From assembly GCF_012396235.1 (NCBI RefSeq), contig NZ_JAAXPA010000016.1, forward strand, positions 107,599 to 171,598: DNA of 64,000 bases. Reading direction: 5' to 3'. The translations under genes were made by a program, and so were the position numbers. The DNA is from Rhodococcus opacus (GTDB lineage: Bacteria; Actinomycetota; Actinomycetes; Mycobacteriales; Mycobacteriaceae). The notes beneath the pieces are model-generated. The model made no database searches, was not told the DNA's origin, and saw nothing but the letters and a program-made list of their open reading frames with translations. This document shows positions 1-7,968 of the stretch, one piece after another; within the stretch, counting starts at the first letter, position 1; each line of letters begins with the position of its first letter.

Positions 1-558
1 GTGCCGTCCGACAACTGGGACGGCATCATGCTGCTGCTCCGTTCGGTGTTCGCGATGGCGCCGCACGAGGGCCTCGATGTCACCGACGCGGTCGGAATGA
101 TGCGCAGTCAGGCGCTGACGATGGATCAGACGGGTGCGGACGGCGTCGACCGTCCGCTGCGCATCTCCCTGAACATGGTTCCGGGTGCGGTGTCGGGCAA
201 CTCCCACATCGCCGCGGCTCGGCGCGGCGGCATCAGTCACGTCGCGTTCTCGTGCACGGACATTTTCACCGCCGCCGCGACCATGCAGTCCAACGGGTTC
301 GAGCCCCTTGTGATTTCGCCGAACTACTACGACGACCTCGAGGCCCGCTTCGGGCTCTCCCGCGAACTCCTGGACCGGATGAGCGGGTCGGGCATCATGT
401 ACGACCGTGATGCGCACGGCGAGTTCTTCCATCTGTTCACCCAGACGGTGGGCGCCGACCTGTTCTTCGAGGTGGTGCAACGCGTCGGCGGTTACGAGGG
501 ATACGGGGACGCGAACTCCGCGATGCGTTTGGCGGCCCAGTTGCGGGCGGCTGGCTGA
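1..558 (+). CDS. Partial gene: C-terminal HPPD-like domain, probably of a 3-dehydroshikimate dehydratase fusion
   Basis: Only the last 185 residues lie in the window. The frame is open from base 1, so the GTG there need not be the start. The visible part is the C-terminal half of the vicinal-oxygen-chelate fold of 4-hydroxyphenylpyruvate dioxygenase. H80 (in ISHVAF) and E157 (in FFEVVQR) sit where that family has two of its three iron ligands, and the tail GGYEGYGDANSAMR is typical. In actinobacteria such a domain is often the C-terminal half of QsuB-type 3-dehydroshikimate dehydratases (TIM barrel plus HPPD-like domain), which make protocatechuate. The shikimate and pca genes further right fit this, but a true HPPD cannot be excluded without upstream sequence. 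Confidence 0.7.
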   Translation: MPSDNWDGIMLLLRSVFAMAPHEGLDVTDAVGMMRSQALTMDQTGADGVDRPLRISLNMVPGAVSGNSHIAAARRGGISHVAFSCTDIFTAAATMQSNGFEPLVISPNYYDDLEARFGLSRELLDRMSGSGIMYDRDAHGEFFHLFTQTVGADLFFEVVQRVGGYEGYGDANSAMRLAAQLRAAG

Positions 559-573
559 GCGGTCGATTCGAAG

Positions 574-611
574 GTCACGGAGCCCGCGGTCACGACCGCG
601 GGCTCCGTGAC
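574..611 (+). terminator. Hairpin terminator after the HPPD-like gene
   Basis: Two perfectly complementary 18-base arms (574-591 and 594-611) start 15 bases after the stop codon, and a T run (TTTT) follows about 10 bases downstream. The stem is GC-rich and almost loopless. It is a strong candidate for intrinsic termination. Confidence 0.75.
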
Positions 612-818
612 TTCGGACACTTTTGGAGCGTGACCACTGTCGTCGATGTGGGCCCACGGGGTGCATGTGACTGATGAGGTCGAGTAATCCAGTTCGAGAC
701 CTTGACCCCGTCCGAGTGTGTCAACGCGACGCGCAGGATTCGGCCCGATCCGTACTAACCTGTGTCGAAACCGTGACCGTTTCGTTATCGATCACGCACT
801 CGACAGAGGAATGTGGTT

Positions 819-1592
819 TTGGCTCTACACCCGAACACCGTCCCGCAAGCCCGGCGCACCCGGCGCCTCCGTTCGACGAAGACCTCCCGTAGACGGCTGG
901 TCGCGACCTCGCTGGCAGCCGCTGCACTGCTCGCATCCGGGGGGATCGCCTCCGCGGCCACCGGTGAGGTAGCGCAGGCGTCGACCGAGACGGGCATGTC
1001 TCTCTCGACGCCGCCCCAGTTCCTACAGGTCACGCGCCCGGTACCCGTCGACTACGCCGAGCAACTCCAGCGCGCCGCCCAGCGTGAGGTCGAGCGGCTG
1101 GCGTTCGAGAAGGCCGAGGTCGAGCGGCTGGCTCGCGAGGCCGCCGAACAGGCCGCGCGTCAGGCTGCGGCCGAGGAAGCGGCGCGTCGACCCGCCGTGC
1201 TGGTCCCGGCCGTCGGCACCTTCACCTCAGGCTTCGGCCCGCGGTGGGGCACGAACCACAACGGGATCGACATCGCGAACTCCATCGGCACCCCGATCAA
1301 GGCTGTCACCAACGGCACCGTGATCGAGAGCGGTCCGGCGTCGGGATTCGGGTTGTGGGTCCGCATCCAGCAGGACGACGGCACCACCGGCGTGTATGGC
1401 CACATCGACACTTCACTGGTGTCGGTCGGGCAGCAGGTCCGGGCCGGCGACCAGATCGCCACCATGGGCAACCGGGGTCAGTCGACCGGACCGCACCTGC
1501 ACTACGAGGTGTGGGCGGTCAACGGAACCAAGATCGATCCGGCGGGCTGGTTCCAATCGCGCGGCGTCCCCGTCCCCCAGGGGCAGGGCTAG
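819..1592 (+). CDS. Secreted M23 family metallopeptidase (LytM-like peptidoglycan hydrolase)
   Basis: A 257-residue exported zinc endopeptidase expected to cut peptide bonds in peptidoglycan. An Arg-rich N-terminus and hydrophobic stretch (about residues 27-48) form a signal peptide ending near ASA. An Ala/Glu-rich stretch with coiled-coil character (about 78-124) follows, then the M23 domain (about 130-250). The zinc ligands H147 and D151 are in HNGID, and H228 is in GPHLHYE; H195 and H226 are the likely catalytic histidines. The TTG start is chosen because AGAGGA lies 8 bases before it; a GTG two codons upstream is only 2 bases from that site. It stands alone between a terminator and the convergent LacI gene. 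Confidence 0.9.
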   Translation: MALHPNTVPQARRTRRLRSTKTSRRRLVATSLAAAALLASGGIASAATGEVAQASTETGMSLSTPPQFLQVTRPVPVDYAEQLQRAAQREVERLAFEKAEVERLAREAAEQAARQAAAEEAARRPAVLVPAVGTFTSGFGPRWGTNHNGIDIANSIGTPIKAVTNGTVIESGPASGFGLWVRIQQDDGTTGVYGHIDTSLVSVGQQVRAGDQIATMGNRGQSTGPHLHYEVWAVNGTKIDPAGWFQSRGVPVPQGQG

Positions 1593-1619
1593 GCGCGGGC
1601 GAGTCGCCGATCCACGCCG

Positions 1620-2633
1620 TCACGGCTGGTTGTACGGGGTGACCACCCGGATGGGTGACGCCGCGGTCGCGACTCCACCGAGCGCGCCCCGGGCCTGCAG
1701 CAGCATGCGGCACGCCAGATGGGCGTCGGCCCGGAGGTCGTGGTGCAGCACCGCGGAGAGCGTGCCCGCGCGCAGCAGCCGCGTGTTGTCCTCGTCGAGG
1801 TCGTGGGCGATGAACACGCGGCAGGCGCGGCCGGTGCGTTCGAATGCGCGGGTGGTGGCCACGTTGCCGCCGCCGATCGAGTAGACGGCCGCGATGTCCG
1901 GGTTCTGTTCGAGGGCCCGGAGGACGAGGCTCTCGATGGTCGCGTCCAGCCCGTCGCTCTCGGCGATGTCGATCACCGCACGGTCGGTGCCGAAACTTCG
2001 CAGTGCGGCGCGGAACCCCATCTCCCGTTCCTCCTCGCCCCGGAAGGCGTTGCTGCTCAGCGTGATCAGGACGGTGGACGACACCTCGCCGAGCCACTGG
2101 TCGACGAGATAGGCGGCGGTCGCCCCCGCGGCCCGGTTGTCGATCCCGACGTAGCCGGCCCGCGAGCTGCCCGGCACGTCGGTGGCATAGGTGACCACCG
2201 GGATCCCCGCCGCAGTGAGCCGGTCGATGGCCTCGACGACCTCGACGGAGTCGGGCGCCTTGACGATCACGCCCTGCGTGCCGCGGGCCCCGATCCGATC
2301 AAGGGTCTCGACCATCGCGGGTGTGGAGCCGGTTTCCCGGAAATGGAACCGTGAGCGCACGACGGCGGGAGCGAGAGCGGGCAGTTCCGCCTCCACGGCC
2401 GCGCGGAACGCGGTGGTGAAGCGCTCGGGTGACTGCATGACGACGTCGACGAGGAACTTGCGCCCACTCAGCTTGAGCTGAGTGCGTTGTTTGTCGAGAT
2501 CGCGGATCGCCTGCTGCACTTCCGCTCTCGTCGATTCCCGTACTCCGGGGCGTTCGTGGAGCACGCGGTCGACGGTCGCCTCGCTCAATCCCGACTGCTG
2601 GGCGATCTCACGGACCTTGTAGCGGTGCTTCAC
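1620..2633 (-). CDS. LacI family transcriptional regulator
   Basis: A 337-residue repressor-type protein. The N-terminus (about residues 5-50, YKVREIAQQSGLSEATVDRVL) is a LacI helix-turn-helix with the hinge region after it. The rest is a periplasmic-binding-protein-like effector domain (about 60-330) that would bind a small ligand, probably a sugar or cyclitol. It is divergent from the PhyH-like oxygenase gene with 72 bases between them, so it most likely controls that gene and the IolE-like gene behind it. An imperfect GAAA-N8-TTTC palindrome lies in the gap. The effector cannot be read from sequence; an inositol-related ligand is inferred from the neighbourhood. Confidence 0.88.
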   Translation of the reverse strand: MKHRYKVREIAQQSGLSEATVDRVLHERPGVRESTRAEVQQAIRDLDKQRTQLKLSGRKFLVDVVMQSPERFTTAFRAAVEAELPALAPAVVRSRFHFRETGSTPAMVETLDRIGARGTQGVIVKAPDSVEVVEAIDRLTAAGIPVVTYATDVPGSSRAGYVGIDNRAAGATAAYLVDQWLGEVSSTVLITLSSNAFRGEEEREMGFRAALRSFGTDRAVIDIAESDGLDATIESLVLRALEQNPDIAAVYSIGGGNVATTRAFERTGRACRVFIAHDLDEDNTRLLRAGTLSAVLHHDLRADAHLACRMLLQARGALGGVATAASPIRVVTPYNQP

Positions 2634-2649
2634 GGCCGGCTCCTGAGGT

Positions 2650-2665
2650 GAAAATGATGGATTTC
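2650..2665. promoter_or_regulatory. Candidate LacI operator between the divergent genes
   Basis: GAAAATGATGGATTTC is an imperfect inverted repeat (GAAA-N8-TTTC) in the short gap between the LacI gene and the oxygenase gene. Its size and position fit a LacI-type operator, but the symmetry is weak and there is only one copy. Confidence 0.35.
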
Positions 2666-2705
2666 TGCTGTTGTTCGGCGCTCACATCACAGCAAGACTA
2701 TCCCC

Positions 2706-3899
2706 ATGACCATCACGACTCCTCCGCCGACCGGCCGGCGTGAGTGGATCCGCGACTCCGACTCCGACTGTGACCTCGACTCGTTTCGCGCGTCCATTGA
2801 CCGCTCGACGAACCTCGCCGACTACCCGTTCGCTCACTCCGTGGAACGGAACGTCCTGCTGTACCGCAGTGACTCGCTGATGCCCCACCTCGACGACGCG
2901 CAGTCCCGCCGCGCCGTGCAGACCGAACTCGTGCGCGCGCTCACCGACGGACCCGGAATCGTGGTGTTCCAGAACGCCTTCAGCGATCTCGCGGTGGTGG
3001 ATCGCGCCACGGAACAATTCGATCTCCTCATCGCGCAGCAGCACGTGTCGGGTGGCGTGGTGGGTGACCACTTCGGCAAGGCGGGCGCCAACGACCGCAT
3101 CTGGAACGCCGCGCAGAAGCTGGCTCTCGGCGCCCCGGAGGTGTTCGCCGAGTACTACTCCAACGACATTCTCGCGCTGATCTGCCAGAGCTGGCTGGGG
3201 CCGCTGTATCAGGTGACGTCGCAGGTCAACGTGGTCAACCCCGGCAGTGCCGCGCAGGTGCCGCATCGGGACTACCACCTCGGCATCGTGCCCCGGGACG
3301 AGCTGACCGAGTATCCGGCGCACCTGCACCGGATGTCGGCCACCTTGACACTGCAGGGCGCGGTGGCGCACTGCGACATGCCCGTCGAGAGCGGACCCAC
3401 CCTGTATCTGCCGTACTCGCACCTGTTCGAGGCGGGCTACCTGGCGTTCTCCCGGCCGGAGTTCGTCGAGTTCTTCCGCGACAGTCACGTTCAGCTGCCG
3501 CTGCGGAAAGGCGACGCGGTGTTCTTCAACCCGGCGCTCTACCACGGTGCAGGCCACAACCGTTCGGACGCGATCCGGCGGACGGCCAATCTGCTGCAGA
3601 TCTCGTCGCCGTTCGGCCGGGCGATGGAGGTGCTGGACCGGGAGGCGATGGCGAACGCCGTATATCCGGCCCTGTTGGCACGGCAGAGTGCCGGAGCGAG
3701 CGAGTGCACCCTTCGCAATGCCGTCGTCGCGACGGCCGAGTGCTACCCGTTCCCCACCAACCTCGACCACGATCAGCCGGTGCACAGTCTCGCGCCGGCC
3801 ACTCAGGTGGACACGGTGTGGGAAGCATTGCGGGCAAACGCCGATCCGGCGGTGCTCGCCGAGCGTCTGGCCGAGCAGACCACCCGGCGGCGGCCGTGA
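2706..3899 (+). CDS. Phytanoyl-CoA dioxygenase (PhyH) family 2-oxoglutarate/Fe(II) oxygenase
   Basis: A 397-residue protein with the double-stranded beta-helix signature of PhyH oxygenases. H187 and D189 (in PHRDYH) and a distal histidine (H280 or H284, in YHGAGHNRS) form the 2-His-1-carboxylate iron site, and R291/R292 is placed to bind 2-oxoglutarate. Such enzymes hydroxylate a substrate, sometimes leading to loss of a methyl or other group. The substrate is unknown. Just downstream is an IolE-like TIM barrel and upstream a divergent LacI gene, so a cyclitol or sugar derivative is likelier than a fatty acyl-CoA. No Shine-Dalgarno is visible and AAGACT lies 6 bases before the ATG, so the mRNA may be leaderless. 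Confidence 0.85.
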   Translation: MTITTPPPTGRREWIRDSDSDCDLDSFRASIDRSTNLADYPFAHSVERNVLLYRSDSLMPHLDDAQSRRAVQTELVRALTDGPGIVVFQNAFSDLAVVDRATEQFDLLIAQQHVSGGVVGDHFGKAGANDRIWNAAQKLALGAPEVFAEYYSNDILALICQSWLGPLYQVTSQVNVVNPGSAAQVPHRDYHLGIVPRDELTEYPAHLHRMSATLTLQGAVAHCDMPVESGPTLYLPYSHLFEAGYLAFSRPEFVEFFRDSHVQLPLRKGDAVFFNPALYHGAGHNRSDAIRRTANLLQISSPFGRAMEVLDREAMANAVYPALLARQSAGASECTLRNAVVATAECYPFPTNLDHDQPVHSLAPATQVDTVWEALRANADPAVLAERLAEQTTRRRP

Positions 3900-3969
3900 G
3901 CGGGATTGTCGACACGGCCACACTGTCACTACAACAGCACCGTCCGGTGCGATGGGATGAAACACGACG

Positions 3970-4836
3970 ATGACGATTCGACTTGCAGGCGCACCGATTT
4001 CGTGGGGAGTGTGTGAGGTGGAAGGCTGGGGCCACCAGCTCGGCCCCGACCGGGTGCTCACCGAAATGCGTGACGCCGGCCTCGCTGCCACCGAACTCGG
4101 TCCGGACGGATTCCTCCCCTCGGAGCCGCACGAGCTGACGAACACTCTCGCCCGTTACGACCTGACTGCGGTCGGGGGCTTCGTCCCGGTACTGCTCCAC
4201 GATCCGGATCACGACGCGGTCGCTGCTGTCGGCGGGGCGATCGACTCACTCCTCGCGTCGAGGTCGGAGGTGATGGTCCTGGCGGCGGTGACGGGAGCCA
4301 TCGGTTACGATTCACGACCGGAACTCGACGACTCGGGATGGAAGACGTTGTTGCGCAACCTGGACCGCGTGTCGTCGGCCGCTGCCGACCGGGGGCTCCG
4401 GGCGGTGATCCACCCCCACGTGGGGACGATGATCGAGAACCGCGCCGAGGTGGACCGCATCCTGGACGGCTCGTCGATCCCGCTGTGCCTGGACACCGGA
4501 CACCTGCTGATCGGCGGCACCGACCCCCTCGACCTCGTCACCACGGCCCCCGAGCGGATCGCGCACGCGCACCTGAAGGACGTCGATGCGGCGCTTCTCG
4601 GGCGGGTCCGGGCGGGCGAACTCACCTACACCGAGGCCGTCGCGCAGGGGATGTACACGCCACTGGGCACCGGAGACGTGGATATCGCCGGGGTGGTCGA
4701 GCGGCTGCAGAATCAGGGTTACGACGGTTGGTACGTCCTCGAACAGGACACCATCCTCGCGTCGGAACCGGAAGGCGAAGGCCCCGTGCGGGACGTCGTC
4801 CGGAGCGTCGAATACCTGAGGAGCATCACGAAGTGA
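3970..4836 (+). CDS. IolE-like sugar phosphate isomerase/epimerase (TIM barrel)
   Basis: A 288-residue xylose-isomerase-like TIM barrel. The start APISWGVCEVEGWG, the LCLDTGHLLIGG segment (about residues 176-187) and the AHAHLKDV segment (about 199-206) are hallmarks of the 2-keto-myo-inositol dehydratase/inosose isomerase group. The conserved Glu, Asp and His residues in these strands would bind a divalent metal. It is 70 bases downstream of the oxygenase gene and probably co-transcribed. It is distinct from the two barrels in the iol operon, so it may act on a different inosose or keto-sugar. The exact reaction is not known. Confidence 0.82.
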   Translation: MTIRLAGAPISWGVCEVEGWGHQLGPDRVLTEMRDAGLAATELGPDGFLPSEPHELTNTLARYDLTAVGGFVPVLLHDPDHDAVAAVGGAIDSLLASRSEVMVLAAVTGAIGYDSRPELDDSGWKTLLRNLDRVSSAAADRGLRAVIHPHVGTMIENRAEVDRILDGSSIPLCLDTGHLLIGGTDPLDLVTTAPERIAHAHLKDVDAALLGRVRAGELTYTEAVAQGMYTPLGTGDVDIAGVVERLQNQGYDGWYVLEQDTILASEPEGEGPVRDVVRSVEYLRSITK

Positions 4837-4880
4837 GGCCATTGCCTCTGCGCTGAATCGGGGTGCCGGCGGGGACGCGG

Positions 4881-5933
4881 CTACGACCGGGCCGGACCGG
4901 TCGTGCCGCGCACCACCAGGTGGGGGTCGATCACGAAATCCTGCGGGACGAGGTCCTCGTCCTCGAGTCGCCCGATGGCGAACTGCACGGCGCGCCGCGC
5001 CAGACCCTCCGTGTCCTGCCGCACGGTGGTGAGGTCGATCCGCGACAACTGTGCCAGGTGGCTGTCGTCGTACCCGACGATCGAGATGTCGCCGGGCACG
5101 TCGACGTGGGCGCGGGTGAACACGTCCATGAGGCCGATGGCGCAGCGGTCGTTGCCGGCGAGCACCGCGGTCGGCAGGCGGTCCTCCGCCAGTAGGGTGT
5201 TCGCGGCGGCGACACCTGCGTCCTCGGTGTGCTGACCGGGAATGACGCGAATGTGGTCGGAGAGGTCGTGCTTGCGCGTCGCCGCGAGGTACGCGCGACG
5301 ACGCTCGGGTGACCCCGGGTCCGCTCCGCCGTCGACGTGCACGATGTCACGATGTCCCAGTTCGACGAGGTGGTCGACGGACTGCCTGATGCCCTTGGCG
5401 TCCGCGGTCCGCACGGTGTCGACGGCGGTGTGGGGGAGTGCGCGGCCGACGACGGTGACGACGGCACGGTCCGCGAGCGTCCGCAGATAGTCGGCCTCGG
5501 ACAGCGGACCGAGCAGGATCAGGCCTTCGCACCGGTGACTGAGAAGCGCTTCGATCGCCTTGTGTTCGTCCCGGGCGGGTGCGCTCGCGGAGAGCAGGAC
5601 TTCGTATCCGGCGGCCTCGGCCTCCGCGTAGATGGTTCCGATCAGGTCGGCTTGGAAGGTCTGGTGGACGTCGATGAGCACACCGAGGGTGCGACTGCGC
5701 CCACGGGCGAGCATGCGGGCGGCCCGGTCGAGCCGGTAGCCGAGTTCGTCCGCGGCCTGGAGGACGCGTTCCCGCGTCTCGTCGGAGGCGCCGGGTTTGT
5801 TGCTGAAGATCAGTGACACGAGGGTGCGCGACACCCCGGCCCGCGTCGCGACATCGGCCATCGTGGGGCGTCGGTGCAGGCCGGCGGGTAGCCGTTCCGC
5901 ACCGTCGTGCGCGGTGGCTCGATCGTCGAGCAT
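4881..5933 (-). CDS. LacI family transcriptional regulator, divergent from the sugar porter
   Basis: A 350-residue repressor. The helix-turn-helix MADVATRAGVSRTLVSLIF is near residues 25-43, followed by a classical LacI effector domain with the GYDDS and TTVRQD segments typical of GalR/LacI proteins. The frame is open to 6011, but a TTGACA promoter for the opposite gene lies in that extension. This ATG is chosen because GGGAG sits 6 bases upstream; an ATG at 5966 is an alternative. On the minus strand TATGAT at 6017-6012 could be its own -10 box. It probably represses the MFS transporter gene and itself through the operators at 6027-6051. Confidence 0.88.
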   Translation of the reverse strand: MLDDRATAHDGAERLPAGLHRRPTMADVATRAGVSRTLVSLIFSNKPGASDETRERVLQAADELGYRLDRAARMLARGRSRTLGVLIDVHQTFQADLIGTIYAEAEAAGYEVLLSASAPARDEHKAIEALLSHRCEGLILLGPLSEADYLRTLADRAVVTVVGRALPHTAVDTVRTADAKGIRQSVDHLVELGHRDIVHVDGGADPGSPERRRAYLAATRKHDLSDHIRVIPGQHTEDAGVAAANTLLAEDRLPTAVLAGNDRCAIGLMDVFTRAHVDVPGDISIVGYDDSHLAQLSRIDLTTVRQDTEGLARRAVQFAIGRLEDEDLVPQDFVIDPHLVVRGTTGPARS

Positions 5934-5990
5934 CTCGATCTCCCTCGGTCGCGTCGTCAGGGACATTCTCACGCATCGCGTCATCTGCCC

Positions 5991-6019
5991 TTGACACCCT
6001 CTGTGATTCACATCATAGT
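5991..6019 (+). promoter_or_regulatory. Sigma-70 type promoter of the sugar porter gene
   Basis: TTGACA (5991-5996), a 17-base spacer and CATAGT (6014-6019) make a good vegetative promoter. A transcript from about 6026 would have a leader of about 150 bases before the transporter ATG. Confidence 0.65.
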
Positions 6020-6026
6020 AGGTAAC

Positions 6027-6051
6027 TGAAGCGCGTTAGTGAAGCGCTTCA
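6027..6051. promoter_or_regulatory. Tandem LacI-type operators
   Basis: TGAAGCGCTTCA (6040-6051) is a perfect 12-base palindrome with the central CG of LacI/GalR operators. One base upstream is a degenerate copy, TGAAGCGCGTTA (6027-6038). Both lie just downstream of the -10 box, where a bound repressor would block initiation. Confidence 0.7.
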
Positions 6052-6172
6052 GTCCAGGAGAGAACGCCCCGTCGGCTGCATCGAGCCGAGCGCACTCGGG
6101 CGATATCGACACACGTGAACCGATCTTCCGTGTCGCGATGCGTGAGCATTCCCCAGAAAGGCCATACACCTG

Positions 6173-7642
6173 ATGTCGACAACCCACTCGGCTGCCAGTG
6201 CCCGCGGAAGCGGCGGCGCTGCGCGTAACGAGCGCAGTCACAAACGCTTCCTGACCAAGCTCACCGTCATCTCCACGCTCGGGGGACTGCTGTTCGGCTA
6301 CGACACCGGTGTGATCTCCGGTGCGCTGCTCTACATGAAGGACGAGCTGAACCTCAGCGCGGTCGGCGAAGCCACTGTCGTGAGCTCGCTGCTCTTCCCG
6401 GGTGCCGCCGTCGGTGCGCTGCTCGGAGGCCGGTTGTCGGACGCTCTCGGTCGCAAGCGCACGCTCCTCGTCTGCGCGGGACTGTTCCTCGTCGGCGCCC
6501 TCGGGTGTGCGATGGCCCCCAACGTGGAGATCATGGTGCTGGCCAGGATCGTCCTCGGGCTCGGTGTGGGCGCCGCCGCCGTCACCTGCCCGCTCTACCT
6601 GGCCGAGATGGCGCCGGTCGAGCGCCGCGGTCGGATGGTCACCATCAACGAACTGATGATCGTCACCGGTCAGATGCTCGCCTTCTCGATCAACGCGCTA
6701 CTCGATCACCTGATCGAGGATCCGACGGTGTGGCGGTACATGCTGGCCATCGCCTCGGTGCCCGCGGTACTCCTGCTGCTCGGCATGCTCGCGCTCCCGG
6801 ATTCGCCGCGGTGGTACGCGTCGAAGGGCCGGTTCGCCGAAACCCGCAGGACGCTCGAATTGAGCCGCAGCGAGTCGGAGGCCGCAGTCGAGTACGCCAG
6901 CATCAGCGTCCACGCCGCCCGCGACCGGAACTCGAAGGTCAGTGGAGCCGTCCACTATCTGCGCGACTATCCCTGGATGCGCCGGATCCTCTGGATCGGC
7001 TGCGGTCTGGCCATCGTCCAGCAGGCAACGGGTATCAACACGGTCAACTACTACGCCCCGACGATCCTGGAACAGAGCGGGTTGGGTGTCAGCGCGTCCC
7101 TGGTTGCCACCATCGCGGTCGGTGTCACGTCGGTGGTCATGACGATTGTCGGAATCATCCTGCTGGGCTTCGTGAATCGTCGCACGATGCTGCTGACCGG
7201 ATTCATCGGTGTGGCATCCTCGCAGGCCGCGCTGTCCCTGGTGTTCCTGCTGCCCTCGTCCACCGGCCGCAGCTACATCATCCTCGCCGCGATGATGGTG
7301 TTCGTCGCCTTCGTGCAGTGCTTCATCGGAACCTGCGTGTGGTTGCTGCTCTCGGAGATCTTCCCGATGGCCATCCGCGGGTTCGCCATGGGCCTCGCGG
7401 TCTTCGTGCTCTGGACGACGAACGCCTTGATCTCGTTCGTCTTCCCGATCCTGAACTCGGTCCTCGGATCCACCGGAACCTTCGGCCTGTTCGTCCTCGT
7501 CAACCTCATTTCGGTGTACTTCGTGTACCGCTTCGTCCCGGAAACCAAGGGTCGCAGCCTCGAAGAGTTGGAGGACCGCCTCGGCGCAGGCAAGCCCGAC
7601 GCGTCGGCTGCGGGAAGCACCGCCGCCGTCGCCACCCACTGA
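6173..7642 (+). CDS. MFS sugar porter, probable myo-inositol transporter (IolT-like)
   Basis: A 489-residue, 12-helix proton symporter of the sugar porter family in the cytoplasmic membrane. Family motifs are all present: GGLLFGYDTGVISGA in helix 1, DALGRKR in the helix 2-3 loop, PDSPRWY after helix 6, QQATGINTVNYYAP in helix 7 and PETKGRSLEELE after helix 12. The sequence most resembles inositol and polyol carriers of actinobacteria. It is preceded by a LacI gene and tandem operators, and the iol operon lies on the other side of a terminator. Inositol as substrate is inferred from family and context; another cyclitol or hexose is possible. Confidence 0.88.
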   Translation: MSTTHSAASARGSGGAARNERSHKRFLTKLTVISTLGGLLFGYDTGVISGALLYMKDELNLSAVGEATVVSSLLFPGAAVGALLGGRLSDALGRKRTLLVCAGLFLVGALGCAMAPNVEIMVLARIVLGLGVGAAAVTCPLYLAEMAPVERRGRMVTINELMIVTGQMLAFSINALLDHLIEDPTVWRYMLAIASVPAVLLLLGMLALPDSPRWYASKGRFAETRRTLELSRSESEAAVEYASISVHAARDRNSKVSGAVHYLRDYPWMRRILWIGCGLAIVQQATGINTVNYYAPTILEQSGLGVSASLVATIAVGVTSVVMTIVGIILLGFVNRRTMLLTGFIGVASSQAALSLVFLLPSSTGRSYIILAAMMVFVAFVQCFIGTCVWLLLSEIFPMAIRGFAMGLAVFVLWTTNALISFVFPILNSVLGSTGTFGLFVLVNLISVYFVYRFVPETKGRSLEELEDRLGAGKPDASAAGSTAAVATH

Positions 7643-7652
7643 TCGCTGGATC

Positions 7653-7917
7653 TCAGGCACCGGCGCCGCCGCCTTCGGGTGGTGGTGCCGGTGCGTGGTG
7701 GTGTGTGGCCCGCCTCCCGAGCAGGTCGTGTAACAATTTCGCGTCCTGCTGGTCGTGGGAGCGCTCGATGAGCAGTCGGAGGGCGCGGGGAGGTCTGCAC
7801 CGATTGTGGGTGAGGTGAGATCGTCGCCTGCACCGCGCTTTTCCGGATGGCAGCGAGGACCGGCAACGCTTCCTCACCGAGGCGCGCACGCAGTTCGTTG
7901 CTTTCCCGATCGCTCAC
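7653..7917 (-). other. Possible broken small ORF
   Basis: One minus frame opens with MSDRESNELRARLGEEALPV, a plausible helical start, then becomes Pro/Arg-rich. In the next frame the later stretch LRLLIERSHDQQDAKLLHDL looks protein-like and ends at a stop at 7653. A single frameshift would join them into a protein of about 85 residues. No family is recognised and no clear RBS is seen. Confidence 0.22.
7657..7694. terminator. Bidirectional hairpin terminator
   Basis: GCACCGGC (7657-7664) pairs with GCCGGTGC (7687-7694), and the interior GCC repeats pair with GGT repeats around a TTCGGG loop. It lies 14 bases after the sugar porter stop codon. Confidence 0.65.
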
Positions 7918-7968
7918 GGCCCGAATCCTCGACCGCGCCCGTGAGTGCCCGACGAGCCCAGAGACTCC

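Larger units (their letters stand above)
7643..7968. other. Convergent intergenic region between the sugar porter and ROK kinase genes
   Basis: This 326-base gap starts with a strong hairpin. The remainder has no convincing gene. Two overlapping minus-strand frames (7653-7889 and from 7917) could together be the remains of a short helical protein. Confidence 0.5.

Noticed and set aside
612..812. c-di-AMP (ydaO-type) riboswitch before the M23 peptidase
   Set aside because: Such riboswitches precede some cell-wall hydrolase genes in actinobacteria, but I could not find the conserved core here.
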